A DNA stretch of 64,000 nucleotides from Chryseobacterium tructae (GCF_030409875.1 NZ_JAUFQR010000001.1:1364001-1428000), one strand, 5' to 3'; shown: positions 55,567 to 64,000, counted from the first letter of the stretch. The notes: generated from the letters alone by a model not told the origin. Program-made: numbers and translations.

Positions 55567-56439
55567 TTAAACCAGAGCAAAGTTTTTTTTGCTTTGGTTT
55601 TTATTTTTATAAGTTCTCATTTTAATTTCTGACTGCTTATGCATCTGGTTTGGGGTTAGATAGTAATTTGAAAAATGAGGACGCAGCTCATTGTAAATTT
55701 CGATGGATTCCTCTACTAACTTTCTTCTTAAAGCATGGTTTATATGATGCCTGTCAATATTAAATTCGTGCTTTAAAATGCCATTCACTCTCTCCGCTAC
55801 TGCATTTTCATAAGGATCGGAATTTTGTGTCATACTACATTTTAATTGATGCTTTTGCAAAACGTTCTGGTATTCATTCGAGCAGTATTGTAAGCCACGA
55901 TCAGAATGATGGATTAAGGATCCCGCCATACCTTTATGTTTCTTTAAAGCTCTTTTCAATGCCATAAGACTACTCTCTGTATTTAAATTATCTGCTACAA
56001 AAATGTCCCCACTATTTTTCTTAGAATAAGCGTCAGTTATTAAGCTTAAATAGCTTGGATTTCTTCTGTCTCCTATATAAGTAATATCGGCAACCCAAAC
56101 CTGGTTGGGTTTTGTTATCTGATAGTCCAGAATCAAATTTTTGTGCTTTCTGAAGCGATGATGGGAGTTGGTAGTAACATGATAATTTTTCCTGGGAGCA
56201 ATCAATAAGTGATTGGCTCTTAGGATATCAAAAAATTTATCTCTTCCCACTTTGATAGAACTTAGTGATTTTTGTAACATAAAATATAGTTTCCTGCCTC
56301 CTAATCTGGGCATTTTAACACGAATACTCTCTACCAGCTTTACAACCTCTGAAGCCCTATTCTTACAAACTTTTGTACGCTTGATACTTCTATAATAGAT
56401 TTGTCTATTTAACCCTAACAATCCACAAGTAAAAATCAA
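55567..56439 (-). CDS. IS3-family transposase OrfB (DDE integrase)
   Basis: 290 residues. The catalytic acids are visible: D in QVWVADITYIG, D in HHSDRGLQYCS and E in NAVAERVNGILKHEF, with spacing typical of the rve core. The N-terminal half has the HTH_21 region (RLGGRKLYFMLQKS). The start is a TTG overlapping the orfA stop, and a run of A and G at the junction (AAAGAAAAAGAAAC) could also allow a programmed -1 frameshift making OrfAB. Both frames look intact. Confidence 0.9.
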   Translation of the reverse strand: MIFTCGLLGLNRQIYYRSIKRTKVCKNRASEVVKLVESIRVKMPRLGGRKLYFMLQKSLSSIKVGRDKFFDILRANHLLIAPRKNYHVTTNSHHRFRKHKNLILDYQITKPNQVWVADITYIGDRRNPSYLSLITDAYSKKNSGDIFVADNLNTESSLMALKRALKKHKGMAGSLIHHSDRGLQYCSNEYQNVLQKHQLKCSMTQNSDPYENAVAERVNGILKHEFNIDRHHINHALRRKLVEESIEIYNELRPHFSNYYLTPNQMHKQSEIKMRTYKNKNQSKKNFALV

Positions 56440-56870
56440 AGTTTCTTTTTCTTTACTGCGGAAGTCATCGATTGTTCGGGTGGTGAGTTTTTTCGAATAT
56501 CAATGTGATATTCTTTCTCTGCAAGATCAATCATCATATCAAAAAATATAGCTTTTTTATCAGCAATATAAGCCTGCTTTTCCAAGAAAGCTTTTTGCTT
56601 TTCAAGAAGTCTTACTTCGGCTTCTAGTTCCATAATTCGTTGTTCAGGTGTTTTTTCCATGGCATAAGGTCTTTGGTTTTCCCAATCAAAGTTACCATAT
56701 TTTCTGAGCCAATTCAAAACTGTAGCATGGGATTGTATGCCATATTTTTTGCGACAACTGGTAATAGTTGACTCGCCGGATTCAACTTCTTTTACTATTT
56801 GAAGTTTTAAACTTAAACTGTAATCTTTCTGCGTACGTTTGATGTACTGTGATTTTAATTGTTCTTCCAT
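56436..56870 (-). CDS. IS3-family transposase OrfA
   Basis: 144 residues. The helix-turn-helix of transposase_8 is seen in SLSLKLQIVKEVESGESTITS and HATVLNWLRKYG, followed by a leucine-rich coiled coil (EQRIMELEAEVRLLEKQKAF) that mediates oligomerisation. The tail KKKKL overlaps the OrfB start. It binds the element ends. Confidence 0.9.
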   Translation of the reverse strand: MEEQLKSQYIKRTQKDYSLSLKLQIVKEVESGESTITSCRKKYGIQSHATVLNWLRKYGNFDWENQRPYAMEKTPEQRIMELEAEVRLLEKQKAFLEKQAYIADKKAIFFDMMIDLAEKEYHIDIRKNSPPEQSMTSAVKKKKL

Positions 56871-56928
56871 AACGATTTGTTTTTTTTGTGTATCGCTATT
56901 TCAGGACTAGACAGGAGTTAAAAATAAA

Positions 56929-56953
56929 AAGCCCTCCGGTATTCGGGGGGCTT
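56929..56953 (-). terminator. Terminator after the first tandem lipoprotein
   Basis: AAGCCCTCCG pairs with CGGGGGGCTT (one T-G pair) around GTATT. It lies 8 bases past the stop of the gene ending at 56961 and next to the right end of the insertion sequence. Confidence 0.7.
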
Positions 56954-56960
56954 CTTTATC

Positions 56961-57764
56961 TTATTGTGAGATATATTCGTAGTCGTATTGTACGGAAAGA
57001 TTTCCGTCACTGCCTATTCCTGTTGCCTTAACTGGAAATCCGGAATTGTTGTATTGAATGGTAAAAGTAGTTGTCTCACTTGGTGTCCAACTGCCATTGA
57101 ACAGGAAACTGTCTTTGTTGATCAAGTAATTGTTCTTACTTAAAGCAGTTATTTCTCCCATCATTATTTTCAGATACTTATTGATGTTGGTGTATGGGTT
57201 CAATTTATTGTCATATGAATATTCAGACCTATTGCTCATATCGAAAGCAGATGTTCCTAATGTGGTTCCTACTGAGATATTGTCTCCGGAATAAGTATAA
57301 GAAGTCGTATTGGAGTTGGAACAATCTTCTGTTTTGCAAAGAGTAGAAGAGGAAAGCTGACCATTGGAATTATAAGCATAATTTATCGTTCTGCTCCCAG
57401 ACTGATTTGAGTAAACATTTTTGATTTTATTAAGCTGACTCCCTGTATAATAAAAATTGGAATAGAAATCCAGCTGTTGTTGGGCATTATAATAATTCGC
57501 TTTTATGGGTTTACCGTTACTATATTCAAAAGTAATGGCTTTTCCTGCAGATAATTGTTTGATAAGTTCCCCCTGGCTATTGTATTCGAAGCTTTTGATA
57601 ACGGTTTTAGGTTTAGACGGATCGTCATAGTAGGTTGTCGTAACTTTACTTAACAATAATGTTTTTCCTGTAGGCTCATTTTTAGTTTCATTATCATCAT
57701 TACTGCTGCAGCTGCTAAAGAATACAACAGTGCTCATCATCCCCAGGAATAAGTAGTTTTTCAT
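56961..57764 (-). CDS. Tandem lipoprotein paralogue 1 (YD-repeat-like)
   Basis: 267 residues. A lipoprotein signal (YLFLGMMSTVVFFSSC) is followed by SNDDNETKNEP and by beta segments with tyrosine-aspartate repeats: EYSNGKPIKANYYN, YAYNSNGQLSSST, YTYSGDNISV and SYDNKLNPYTNINKYL. The protein ends VQYDYEYISQ. It is one of three neighbouring paralogues, each with its own terminator. Function unknown; an outer-membrane exposed lipoprotein is inferred. Confidence 0.78.
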   Translation of the reverse strand: MKNYLFLGMMSTVVFFSSCSSNDDNETKNEPTGKTLLLSKVTTTYYDDPSKPKTVIKSFEYNSQGELIKQLSAGKAITFEYSNGKPIKANYYNAQQQLDFYSNFYYTGSQLNKIKNVYSNQSGSRTINYAYNSNGQLSSSTLCKTEDCSNSNTTSYTYSGDNISVGTTLGTSAFDMSNRSEYSYDNKLNPYTNINKYLKIMMGEITALSKNNYLINKDSFLFNGSWTPSETTTFTIQYNNSGFPVKATGIGSDGNLSVQYDYEYISQ

Positions 57765-57916
57765 GTAATTTTAAATTTTTGGCAAAAATAAAAAATGCAA
57801 TGAGGTTTTAACATAGAAAGCTTTATTATTTCAAAATACTGGGATTAAATCATGTTTTATAGCCGGAATATAGTATACAAAGTAATAATGTTTATTTTGC
57901 ACTCAGCGTATAAAGA

Positions 57917-57943
57917 AAGCTCTCCAATATTGGAGAGCTTTTA
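57917..57943 (-). terminator. Terminator after the second tandem lipoprotein
   Basis: AAGCTCTCCA and TGGAGAGCTT form a perfect 10-bp stem around ATAT. The stem lies 8 bases past the stop of the gene ending at 57951. Confidence 0.8.
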
Positions 57944-57950
57944 TGGGTAT

Positions 57951-58714
57951 TTACAGGGTAATATACTCGTAATCATATTGAACAAAAGGTTCTCCATTTT
58001 TACTTTTACCTATAGCCTTAATGGGAAATCCGGAACTATTGTATTCTAAGCTGTATATGGTGATTTCATTTCCAGTGAGGTTTGAACTGCTTTTGTCTAC
58101 CATGCAGTTATTTTTACTTAAAACATCATTTGTACCCCAGAAAATCTTTAAATATTTATTGGTATACGTATATGGGTTTAAGTTATTATCGTAAGTGTAC
58201 TCGTTTACCATTCCTTCATTTTTAAGAGTACGTAATGATATATTATCCCCATTATATGTATAGGTTTCTATAGAAGGATCAGAACAATTGGGAGATTTGC
58301 AGATGGAGTAAGAAGCAAGCTGACCAAGAGAGTTATAAGTGTATTGATGGGTTCTGTTATTCTCAGAATTTGTATACACCATCTTGTTGCCTACTAATCG
58401 ATCTCCGGAGTAATTAAACTCGGCATAGCTTTCTAGCTGCTGTTGTGGATTATAATTATTGGATTTTACAGGCTTTCCATTATTGTATTCAAAAGTAGAG
58501 ACTCCTTCTTTGGAGTGTATTTTTACAAGCTGTCCCTGATTATTATATTCCATTGTTAGTGTACCATTTAGGTAACTTACAATAGGGTCAGCGTAAGTTG
58601 TAGTAACTTTGCTTAGTAATATTTCTTTCCAGTAGGTTCATTATCATCATTACTGCTACAGCTATTGAAGGATAGAACTGCGCTCATCATCCCAAGAAAT
58701 AAGTATTTTTTCAT
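57951..58714 (-). CDS. Tandem lipoprotein paralogue 2, broken by one frameshift
   Basis: The ATG at 58714 starts a lipoprotein signal (YLFLGMMSAVLSFNSC) followed by SNDDNEPTGKK. The frame then stops after KYY, because one T is missing in the T-run at 58622-58624 of the plus strand. With the base restored the frame runs through ILLSKVTTTY into MEYNNQGQLVKIHSKEG and on to VQYDYEYITL at 57951. The joined protein has about 254 residues, matching its paralogues. Confidence 0.75.
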
Positions 58715-58950
58715 GTTTTATTAAAAAATTTCTCAAAAGTAAAGAATGCATTAGTGTTTTAGAAATAAAAAGCTCTTTTATTTCAATTTGCTGGGACTAA
58801 ATCATGTTTTAAAGTAAAGAACCTTTGTGTGCGAAATTACTTTTACCAACTTCTCCTAGCCCCATAGTAGCGGTTACCCCGGAACAGGAGAAGGGTTAGT
58901 TCAGGTGTGAGGAGTATGAGCGTATAGCGGGAATTAGCTTCAAAAATAAT

Positions 58951-58974
58951 AAACTCCCCAAATTGGAGAGTTTT
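58951..58974 (-). terminator. Terminator after the third tandem lipoprotein
   Basis: AAACTCCCCA and TGGAGAGTTT form a stem with one mismatch and a T-run follows on the plus side; the minus side is A/T-rich. It lies 12 bases past the stop of the gene ending at 58986. Confidence 0.6.
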
Positions 58975-58985
58975 TATGATTGCTT

Positions 58986-59774
58986 TTATTGAGAAATATA
59001 TTCGTAATCGTATTGAACATATTTTTTTCCATTGGCTTCTGTTCCGATAATCTGAACAGGAAGTTGAGAGCTATTGTATTGGATCTTGTAAGTAATAAAT
59101 TGTCCCTGTTTCCAATTGCCGGCACTATCTTTATTGCTGATTTTTTCAGTTGTATAATTATTCACACTGATGCCATATGCTCCTCCCATGGTTATTCTCA
59201 AATATTTATTGAGATTGGTGTAAGGGCTTAGCTTATTGTCATAGGTAAATTCACTTTTATGGGAACTTCCTCCCAATGCAAAAGTGCTGGTTTCTGAAGA
59301 AACATTGTCTCCATTATACGTTATAGAAAAGGTTGTTGGGTAATCACAGTCTGCAGATTCACAATGAGTAGAAGATATCATTTTGCCGTTGACATCGTAG
59401 CCGTAAGTCATAGTTGATTTATCGGCCGAATTGGGGGTGATATATTGAACATTCACCAACTGATCTCCATTGTAATTATAGACAGAATTAGATTCTAACT
59501 TTTGTTCTTTAGCATAATATTTACTTTTTACAATCTTTCCATTGCTGTATTCAAAAGTGGTAGTACTAAATCTTGATTCAATTTTTATAACTTCTCCATT
59601 ATTATTGTATGCGTATATGATGTCCTCAGGAATAGGATTAGGAGAGTAATCATAATAATTGATTGTTGCCTTACTCAATAATAATTTTTTGGGAGAATCA
59701 TTATCATCACTACTGCAGCTGTTAGTAAAGGATGCAACTGCACCCATGATTCCCAGAAATAAGTATTTTTTCAT
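58986..59774 (-). CDS. Tandem lipoprotein paralogue 3
   Basis: 262 residues with a lipoprotein signal (YLFLGIMGAVASFTNSC), SSDDNDSPKK and the same pattern: EYSNGKIVKSKYYAKEQKLE, YGYDVNGKMISST, TYNGDNVSSET and TYDNKLSPYTNLNKYLRI. It ends VQYDYEYISQ. It is intact, as is paralogue 1. The lack of signals for shared transcription suggests independent expression. Confidence 0.78.
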   Translation of the reverse strand: MKKYLFLGIMGAVASFTNSCSSDDNDSPKKLLLSKATINYYDYSPNPIPEDIIYAYNNNGEVIKIESRFSTTTFEYSNGKIVKSKYYAKEQKLESNSVYNYNGDQLVNVQYITPNSADKSTMTYGYDVNGKMISSTHCESADCDYPTTFSITYNGDNVSSETSTFALGGSSHKSEFTYDNKLSPYTNLNKYLRITMGGAYGISVNNYTTEKISNKDSAGNWKQGQFITYKIQYNSSQLPVQIIGTEANGKKYVQYDYEYISQ

Positions 59775-59828
59775 GTTATTTTTTTATTTTTCAAAAATAA
59801 AGAATGCCTCGAGGTTGGGAAACAAAAA

Positions 59829-59854
59829 ATCCCACTATTTTGAAATAGTGGGAT
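59829..59854 (-). terminator. Terminator of ahcY
   Basis: ATCCCACTATTT (59829-59840) and AAATAGTGGGAT (59843-59854) form a perfect 12-bp stem with a 2-base loop. Six A on the lower-coordinate side give a T-run on the minus strand. It lies 20 bases past the ahcY stop. Confidence 0.85.
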
Positions 59855-59873
59855 AATATCATATTTTAGAATC

Positions 59874-61187
59874 TTAGTATCTGTAGTATTCAGGCTTGAA
59901 TGGCCCCTTCACATCTACTCCGATATACTCAGCTTGTTCAGTAGAAAGAGTTTCAAGTTCTACGCTTAATTTCTTAAGGTGTAAAGCTGCTACTTTTTCA
60001 TCTAAGTGCTTAGGCAGCATATATACTTCGTTTCCGTATGCCGCAGAATTGTTCCATAACTCGATCTGAGCCAAAGTTTGGTTAGAGAAAGAGTTAGACA
60101 TTACGAAACTTGGGTGACCTGTAGCACATCCAAGGTTTACCAATCTTCCTTCTGCAAGGATGATAACTTCTTTTCCTTCGATGGTATAGATATCTACCTG
60201 AGGCTTCACTTCAGATTTAGTAGAGCCATAGTTTTCGTTTAACCAAGCCATATCGATTTCGTTATCGAAGTGACCAATGTTACAAACGATCGCTTTATCT
60301 TTCATCTTAAGGAAGTGCTCACCTCTTACGATGTTGAAGTTACCTGTTGTAGTGATGATGATATCTGCGTTATCTACCACAGTATCTAATCTTTTTACTT
60401 CATAACCGTCCATTGCAGCTTGAAGCGCACAGATTGGGTCAATCTCAGTAACTGTAACGATAGAACCAGCTCCTCTGAAAGAAGCAGCAGTACCTTTACC
60501 TACGTCTCCGTATCCGCAAACTACCACTCTTTTTCCTGCCAACATTACGTCAGTAGCTCTTCTTACAGCATCTACTGCAGATTCTTTACATCCGTATTTG
60601 TTGTCGAATTTAGATTTAGTTACAGAGTCGTTTACGTTGATAGCCGGCATTACTAAAGTTCCGTTTTTCATTCTTTCGTACAATCTGTGTACTCCGGTAG
60701 TTGTTTCTTCAGAAAGACCTTTGATATCTTTTGTAAATTCAGGGTATTTATCAAAAACCATGTTGGTTAAATCTCCACCATCATCAAGGATCATGTTCAA
60801 TGGCTTCCTGTCTTCACCAAAGAATAAAGTCTGCTCAATACACCAGTCAAAGTCTTCTTCATTTAAACCTTTCCAAGCGTAAACAGGAATTCCAGCAGCA
60901 GCAATAGCCGCAGCAGCGTGATCCTGTGTAGAGAAAATATTACAAGATGACCAAGTAACTTCAGCTCCTAAAGCTACTAATGTCTCGATAAGCACAGCCG
61001 TTTGGATCGTCATGTGAAGACATCCAGCGATTCTTGCTCCTTTAAGCGGTTGAGATGGACCGTATTCTTCACGGATAGCCATCAAACCTGGCATTTCTGC
61101 TTCTGCAAGGGTGATTTCTTTTCTTCCCCATTCTGCAAGGGAGATATCCTTAACTTTATAAGGAACGTATTGTGTTGTTGTACTCAT
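59874..61187 (-). CDS. ahcY: Adenosylhomocysteinase
   Basis: Hydrolyses S-adenosylhomocysteine to adenosine and homocysteine, relieving inhibition of methyltransferases. 437 residues. The catalytic region [15 protein letters not shown], the NAD-binding [18 protein letters not shown] and the C-terminal [11 protein letters not shown] are all standard. The start at 61187 gives the usual N-terminus. Transcribed alone, with a -7 box about 45 bases upstream and a strong terminator. Confidence 0.97.
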   Translation of the reverse strand: MSTTTQYVPYKVKDISLAEWGRKEITLAEAEMPGLMAIREEYGPSQPLKGARIAGCLHMTIQTAVLIETLVALGAEVTWSSCNIFSTQDHAAAAIAAAGIPVYAWKGLNEEDFDWCIEQTLFFGEDRKPLNMILDDGGDLTNMVFDKYPEFTKDIKGLSEETTTGVHRLYERMKNGTLVMPAINVNDSVTKSKFDNKYGCKESAVDAVRRATDVMLAGKRVVVCGYGDVGKGTAASFRGAGSIVTVTEIDPICALQAAMDGYEVKRLDTVVDNADIIITTTGNFNIVRGEHFLKMKDKAIVCNIGHFDNEIDMAWLNENYGSTKSEVKPQVDIYTIEGKEVIILAEGRLVNLGCATGHPSFVMSNSFSNQTLAQIELWNNSAAYGNEVYMLPKHLDEKVAALHLKKLSVELETLSTEQAEYIGVDVKGPFKPEYYRY

Positions 61188-61226
61188 ATGTAATGAATAA
61201 ATTTAAATTCAATTGATAACGAAAGG

Positions 61227-61234
61227 CAAAATTA
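61227..61234 (-). promoter_or_regulatory. Candidate -7 box for ahcY
   Basis: On the minus strand TAATTTTG matches TAnnTTTG, 40 bases before the ahcY ATG. A -33 TTG at the right spacing is not obvious. No S-adenosylhomocysteine riboswitch structure is recognised here. Confidence 0.4.
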
Positions 61235-61352
61235 CAATTTATAATTAAGATAAAAAAACGGCAGATCAATTTCAGTTTCATGAGATTAAACATGATTTAA
61301 AATTATTTAGTCTTAATATAAATAACTACTTTTAACTGATAAATACTATATT

Positions 61353-61871
61353 ATGAATACGACTCATACAGAGAAAAAAGCAAAACCTGTTGCGCCTAAA
61401 GTAAAGGAGCTGATTGAAAGATCTAAAAGTGTAATTCTTGCTACTGTAGATGCAGAAGGAACTCCCAATTCCAGTTATGCACCTTTTGTACAGGTGGATA
61501 ATGTATTTTATATTCTTGTTTCTTTTATGGCAAGACATACTAAAAACCTTTCTGAAGGAAGAAAAACTTCAATCATGTTTATAGAAGACGAATCGGCTAC
61601 GAAACAGATCTATGCCCGTGAACGTTTAACGATAGAAGCAACTACTTCTCAGATTGAAAGAGACTCAGAAACATGGAATAATGTTGTTGTAAAACTAAAA
61701 GAAACTCACGGAAAAGTAGTGGATATCATTTCGGAGATGGGTGATTTTATCTTAATTGCTTTACAACCTACAAAAGGATCTTATGTGAACGGATTCGGAA
61801 GCGCTTATTTTGTAGATGCCAATCTGGAAATTGTAGAGCATAGAAATGATGCGAATCATCAGGCAAAATAA
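61353..61871 (+). CDS. Pyridoxamine 5'-phosphate oxidase-like protein (HugZ/heme-utilisation group)
   Basis: 172 residues of the flavin-binding split-barrel fold: ELIERSKSVILATVDAEGTPNSSYAPF (residues 18-44), ILVSFMARHTKNLSEGRKTS and SATKQIYARERLTIEATTSQ. This pattern fits the HugZ-type heme oxygenase-like group, in which iron is released from heme. Whether this protein binds heme or another ligand is unresolved; no heme uptake gene is adjacent. Confidence 0.8.
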   Translation: MNTTHTEKKAKPVAPKVKELIERSKSVILATVDAEGTPNSSYAPFVQVDNVFYILVSFMARHTKNLSEGRKTSIMFIEDESATKQIYARERLTIEATTSQIERDSETWNNVVVKLKETHGKVVDIISEMGDFILIALQPTKGSYVNGFGSAYFVDANLEIVEHRNDANHQAK

Positions 61872-62026
61872 ATAAGAAGGATGCTGGAAGAGGGAAGCAG
61901 GAGGTTCTGGTTGTTAAGCTCAATAGAGAATCTGCTTTTGAATAGATTTTCTAAATAAGCTTACATTTATTGTTATTGACAGATAGAAACTTCCATCTTC
62001 CAGCTCTCATCTTCCAACTTTTTCCT

Positions 62027-62034
62027 TATTTTTG
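62027..62034 (+). promoter_or_regulatory. -7 box for the phosphopantetheinyl transferase gene
   Basis: TATTTTTG matches TAnnTTTG exactly, 15 bases before the ATG at 62050. A pyrimidine-rich repeat (61990-62022) occupies the -33 region, as it does at purE. Confidence 0.5.
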
Positions 62035-62049
62035 TCGAATAAAAAAAGA

Positions 62050-62664
62050 ATGCCCCTTTACCGCGATTTTTCAGATGATAATGCTACAATCCTTGTTTGG
62101 AAGTATGATGAAAGTGAAGAACTTGATATCAATGAACTTCTGGAACCGGAAAATGCAGAAAAAGTAAAGGATTACCATCCTAAAAAGCTCTTGGAAGTAC
62201 TGATGGTTCGCAAGCTTCTGAAAGGCTTAAAACCGGATTCTAAGATTTTATACAAAGAAAGAGAACCTTTTCTTTCTCCATACGACGCAGAGATTTCCAT
62301 TACCCATTCTTACCCTTTTGCAGCTATTGCTATTTCTAAAAATAAAATAGGAATAGACATTGAAAAATTCAATCCTAAGATTTTAAGGGTCATTGATAAA
62401 TTTACCTATGAAAATGAAAGAGGGTTTATTCCTGAAGATAAAGCTGATACTTTTTACACCATTATCTGGAGCGTAAAAGAAAGCATGTATAAGATTCATC
62501 ATTCCAAATACTGGTCTCTAAAGAAAAATTACGAGGTAAAACCTTTTGAGCTGAAACACCTTCATAAGATCAGCTGTCGTGTATATGACGAGCAGTTCTC
62601 AGATGAATTTAAAGCCAGAGTAGAATTTTTTGATGACTACTGCTTTACCATTGTTGAGGAATAA
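62050..62664 (+). CDS. 4'-phosphopantetheinyl transferase (Sfp-type)
   Basis: From the ATG at 62050 the product is 204 residues. The magnesium-binding motif IGIDIEKFNPKI and the WSVKESMYKI motif (W-x-x-K-E-S/A) are the hallmarks of the family. It transfers phosphopantetheine from CoA to carrier proteins of fatty acid or natural product synthesis. An upstream TTG at 62032 would lengthen it inside the promoter, so I prefer 62050. No polyketide or NRPS genes are present in the window. Confidence 0.9.
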   Translation: MPLYRDFSDDNATILVWKYDESEELDINELLEPENAEKVKDYHPKKLLEVLMVRKLLKGLKPDSKILYKEREPFLSPYDAEISITHSYPFAAIAISKNKIGIDIEKFNPKILRVIDKFTYENERGFIPEDKADTFYTIIWSVKESMYKIHHSKYWSLKKNYEVKPFELKHLHKISCRVYDEQFSDEFKARVEFFDDYCFTIVEE

Positions 62665-62665
62665 T

Positions 62666-63373
62666 CTATTGTTGCTTTAGCAGCTGCCGTATTGACACCA
62701 AATGTCCAAAAAAGACAACAGGAACAATAAAAGTAGGAAGCCAGCTAAATGGAAAATACAGTATGGCAATATTAGGCTGATTAAATGCTATCTTTTGTAA
62801 TGGTGATGGAGCTGAAAGGAAAGCTATTGTTACGATATTGAAAAGCAGGGCAAGACCTATGATATTCCATACCAAGATTAATTTTCTACTTATTTTCGAC
62901 ATTCTAATTCCATAATATGCAATGAATGGAGCTGAAATCCCTATCAGAATATCAAAGTTGATCCCCTTAAATGTCATGATCTCCGGTATCATTTTGTATA
63001 GGAATAGCTTATGTAAGGTTATTTCCACAAAAATTCTTATGATATTAAGATAAGTGATATGCAAAAGCGAAAGGCTGTCTATAAAGAGTTTCCCTTTTTC
63101 CAGATTAAAAATAAGGACTATGACGAAAATTGTTGGAAGGATGCCTAACAATACAATTTTGGGTGGAATAGAATTTAGATGATCACTATATATCCCATTC
63201 AAAGATAAAGCGGCCTGAATGAGTAGCCAGCCAAGCAGGATAAGAAAAATTATTCCTGCCCTGGATCGTATGCCCTGTGAATCAGAATTTTTGACTGCCC
63301 AGCAAAACAACAGCAGTGTGGCCAAGGTGATGAGTCCAAAAAATAATGAAAGAGTAAGCGGCAGATTTTCCAT
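62666..63373 (-). CDS. Membrane protein, seven helices, unknown function
   Basis: 235 residues with seven hydrophobic segments, among them TLSLFFGLITLATLLLFCWAV, IIFLILLGWLLIQAAL, VLLGILPTIFVIVLIF and LVWNIIGLALLFNIVTIAFL. The gene is convergent with the phosphopantetheinyl transferase and ends 1 base from it. No family is recognised with certainty. Confidence 0.65.
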   Translation of the reverse strand: MENLPLTLSLFFGLITLATLLLFCWAVKNSDSQGIRSRAGIIFLILLGWLLIQAALSLNGIYSDHLNSIPPKIVLLGILPTIFVIVLIFNLEKGKLFIDSLSLLHITYLNIIRIFVEITLHKLFLYKMIPEIMTFKGINFDILIGISAPFIAYYGIRMSKISRKLILVWNIIGLALLFNIVTIAFLSAPSPLQKIAFNQPNIAILYFPFSWLPTFIVPVVFFGHLVSIRQLLKQQ

Positions 63374-63449
63374 GGTTGATTTTTAACTAAGATATTATAA
63401 TTCGTCAAAAATCAGATTGCCGTAAGACAAGAAACGAAAAGATGAAGTA

Positions 63450-64000
63450 TTATGATTCTTCTACTTTTTCAGCTCTGTATTTTTCGATGACCTTTCGTTG
63501 TTCTTTGGCAACATCATAAATCAGTTCCAGAATATCGTGGATGTTTTTCAGCTCTGTTAAATGCGAAATTTTATCAGGATCTCTTCGATCAACAATATCA
63601 TTTTCCTCAATCTCGGTTTTTCTTTTCATCAGCATATCCTCAATAGACGAATCTTCAGGCTCTAAACGGCTTTCCATTCTAAGCGTTTCGGTGATGTCGT
63701 TTCCGTTTAATAGAGTTGAGGTTTGCTGCATTTCTGCCTCTATTTTTCGGCTCCAGCTTTCTGCATCAATTTCAGGATATTGCTCGTTATTTTTAGAGTA
63801 TTGAGAAAGAGAAGCGGTATAAGCCGTAATAAGATGTGATGTTGCTACAAACTGATGGACGACCTCTAATTTTTTCTGTTGGTTTTTAGGATCCGAAATC
63901 ATTCGCTGGAAATTATCCGAAAGGTTAGCCAATGAAATGATGGCATTTTTTCGTTTTACTTTATAATCTTCAATATCGAAATTTCCCTGCAGGAACTTAG
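63450..64000 (-). CDS. FUSC-family membrane protein, C-terminal part
   Basis: The frame is open to the window edge, so the 5' end lies beyond. The visible 183 residues are the cytoplasmic C-terminal part: KFLQGNFDIEDYKVKRKNAI at the start and NLSDNFQRMISDPKNQQKKL with VVHQFVATSHLITAYTAS, which match the tail of YccS/FUSC proteins. An internal TTG at 63932 is not the true start. The full protein would have several N-terminal helices and is thought to export aromatic acids or similar compounds. Confidence 0.75.
   Translation of the reverse strand, partial: KFLQGNFDIEDYKVKRKNAIISLANLSDNFQRMISDPKNQQKKLEVVHQFVATSHLITAYTASLSQYSKNNEQYPEIDAESWSRKIEAEMQQTSTLLNGNDITETLRMESRLEPEDSSIEDMLMKRKTEIEENDIVDRRDPDKISHLTELKNIHDILELIYDVAKEQRKVIEKYRAEKVEES

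Larger units (their letters stand above)
55526..56906 (-). mobile_element. IS3-family insertion sequence
   Basis: Two overlapping frames (orfA and orfB) on the minus strand lie between imperfect inverted repeats: TCCTGAAAATCTGATACA at 55526-55543 and, inverted, TCCTGAAATAGCGATACA at 56906-56889. The element is about 1381 bases. CTAG flanks both ends (55522-55525 and 56907-56910); it could be a 4-bp target duplication or, since CTAG is a palindrome, part of longer inverted repeats. It interrupts no gene and lies between the YiaA-like gene and the lipoprotein array. Confidence 0.82.

Noticed and set aside
61188..61330. S-adenosylhomocysteine riboswitch upstream of ahcY
   Set aside because: No conserved hairpin or motif of that class is seen in the short AT-rich leader; only a -7 box is supported.

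Overview
This 64 kb window looks like chromosome of a Flavobacteriia member close to Chryseobacterium. It is AT-rich, has a complete Bat (aerotolerance) gene set, promoters of the Bacteroidetes TTG-N17-21-TAnnTTTG type, a type IX secretion C-terminal signal, SpoIIE-free ECF/PadR regulation, and a microviridin-type graspetide locus of the kind known from Chryseobacterium. No rRNA, tRNA or CRISPR array was recognised.

Layout. 1-1.3 kb: the end of a fibronectin-III-like surface protein and a small lipoprotein. 1.6-9.5 kb: moxR, an embedded GNAT gene, a DUF58 gene, a membrane protein gene, and batA, batB, batC and batD. 9.6-10.9 kb: marC, then a 24-copy GATAAAA tandem repeat and copies of a palindromic GGGCTTTAGCCC element. 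10.9-18.7 kb, minus strand: menF, an outer-membrane-type protein, a sigma factor with a membrane-spanning C-terminal extension, a lipoprotein, a PaaI/MenI thioesterase, a PlsC-like acyltransferase, and a PspC/PadR envelope-stress pair. 19-26 kb: an HD-domain phosphohydrolase, a thioesterase preceded by a cobalamin riboswitch without its usual B12 gene, a serine hydrolase and a MutS2 homologue. 26-32.8 kb: acyltransferases, ung, an MscS channel, pdxJ and an alpha/beta hydrolase.

32.9-35.2 kb is the most interesting block: a 72-residue precursor with a microviridin leader (PFFASFLE) and a single core TMKYPSDGDDD, a perfect 15-bp terminator hairpin, and two overlapping ATP-grasp ligase genes. 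Together they should make one tricyclic graspetide. The cluster has no transporter, protease or acetyltransferase.

35.5-53 kb is mostly housekeeping: acyl-CoA synthetase, mevalonate diphosphate decarboxylase (an isoprenoid route by mevalonate), purK and purE, a sulfite-exporter pair and a CPA2 antiporter. 53-64 kb: a BspA-like T9SS cargo protein, an IS3-family insertion sequence, three tandem paralogous lipoproteins, ahcY, a HugZ-like protein, a phosphopantetheinyl transferase and the end of a FUSC-family membrane protein.

Eight genes, including core metabolic ones (menF, purK, purE), are broken by a single missing base, nine events in all. Every event is a deletion and nearly all fall in short homopolymers. 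This pattern points to sequence error rather than gene decay, so those genes are described here as whole genes with a frameshift.
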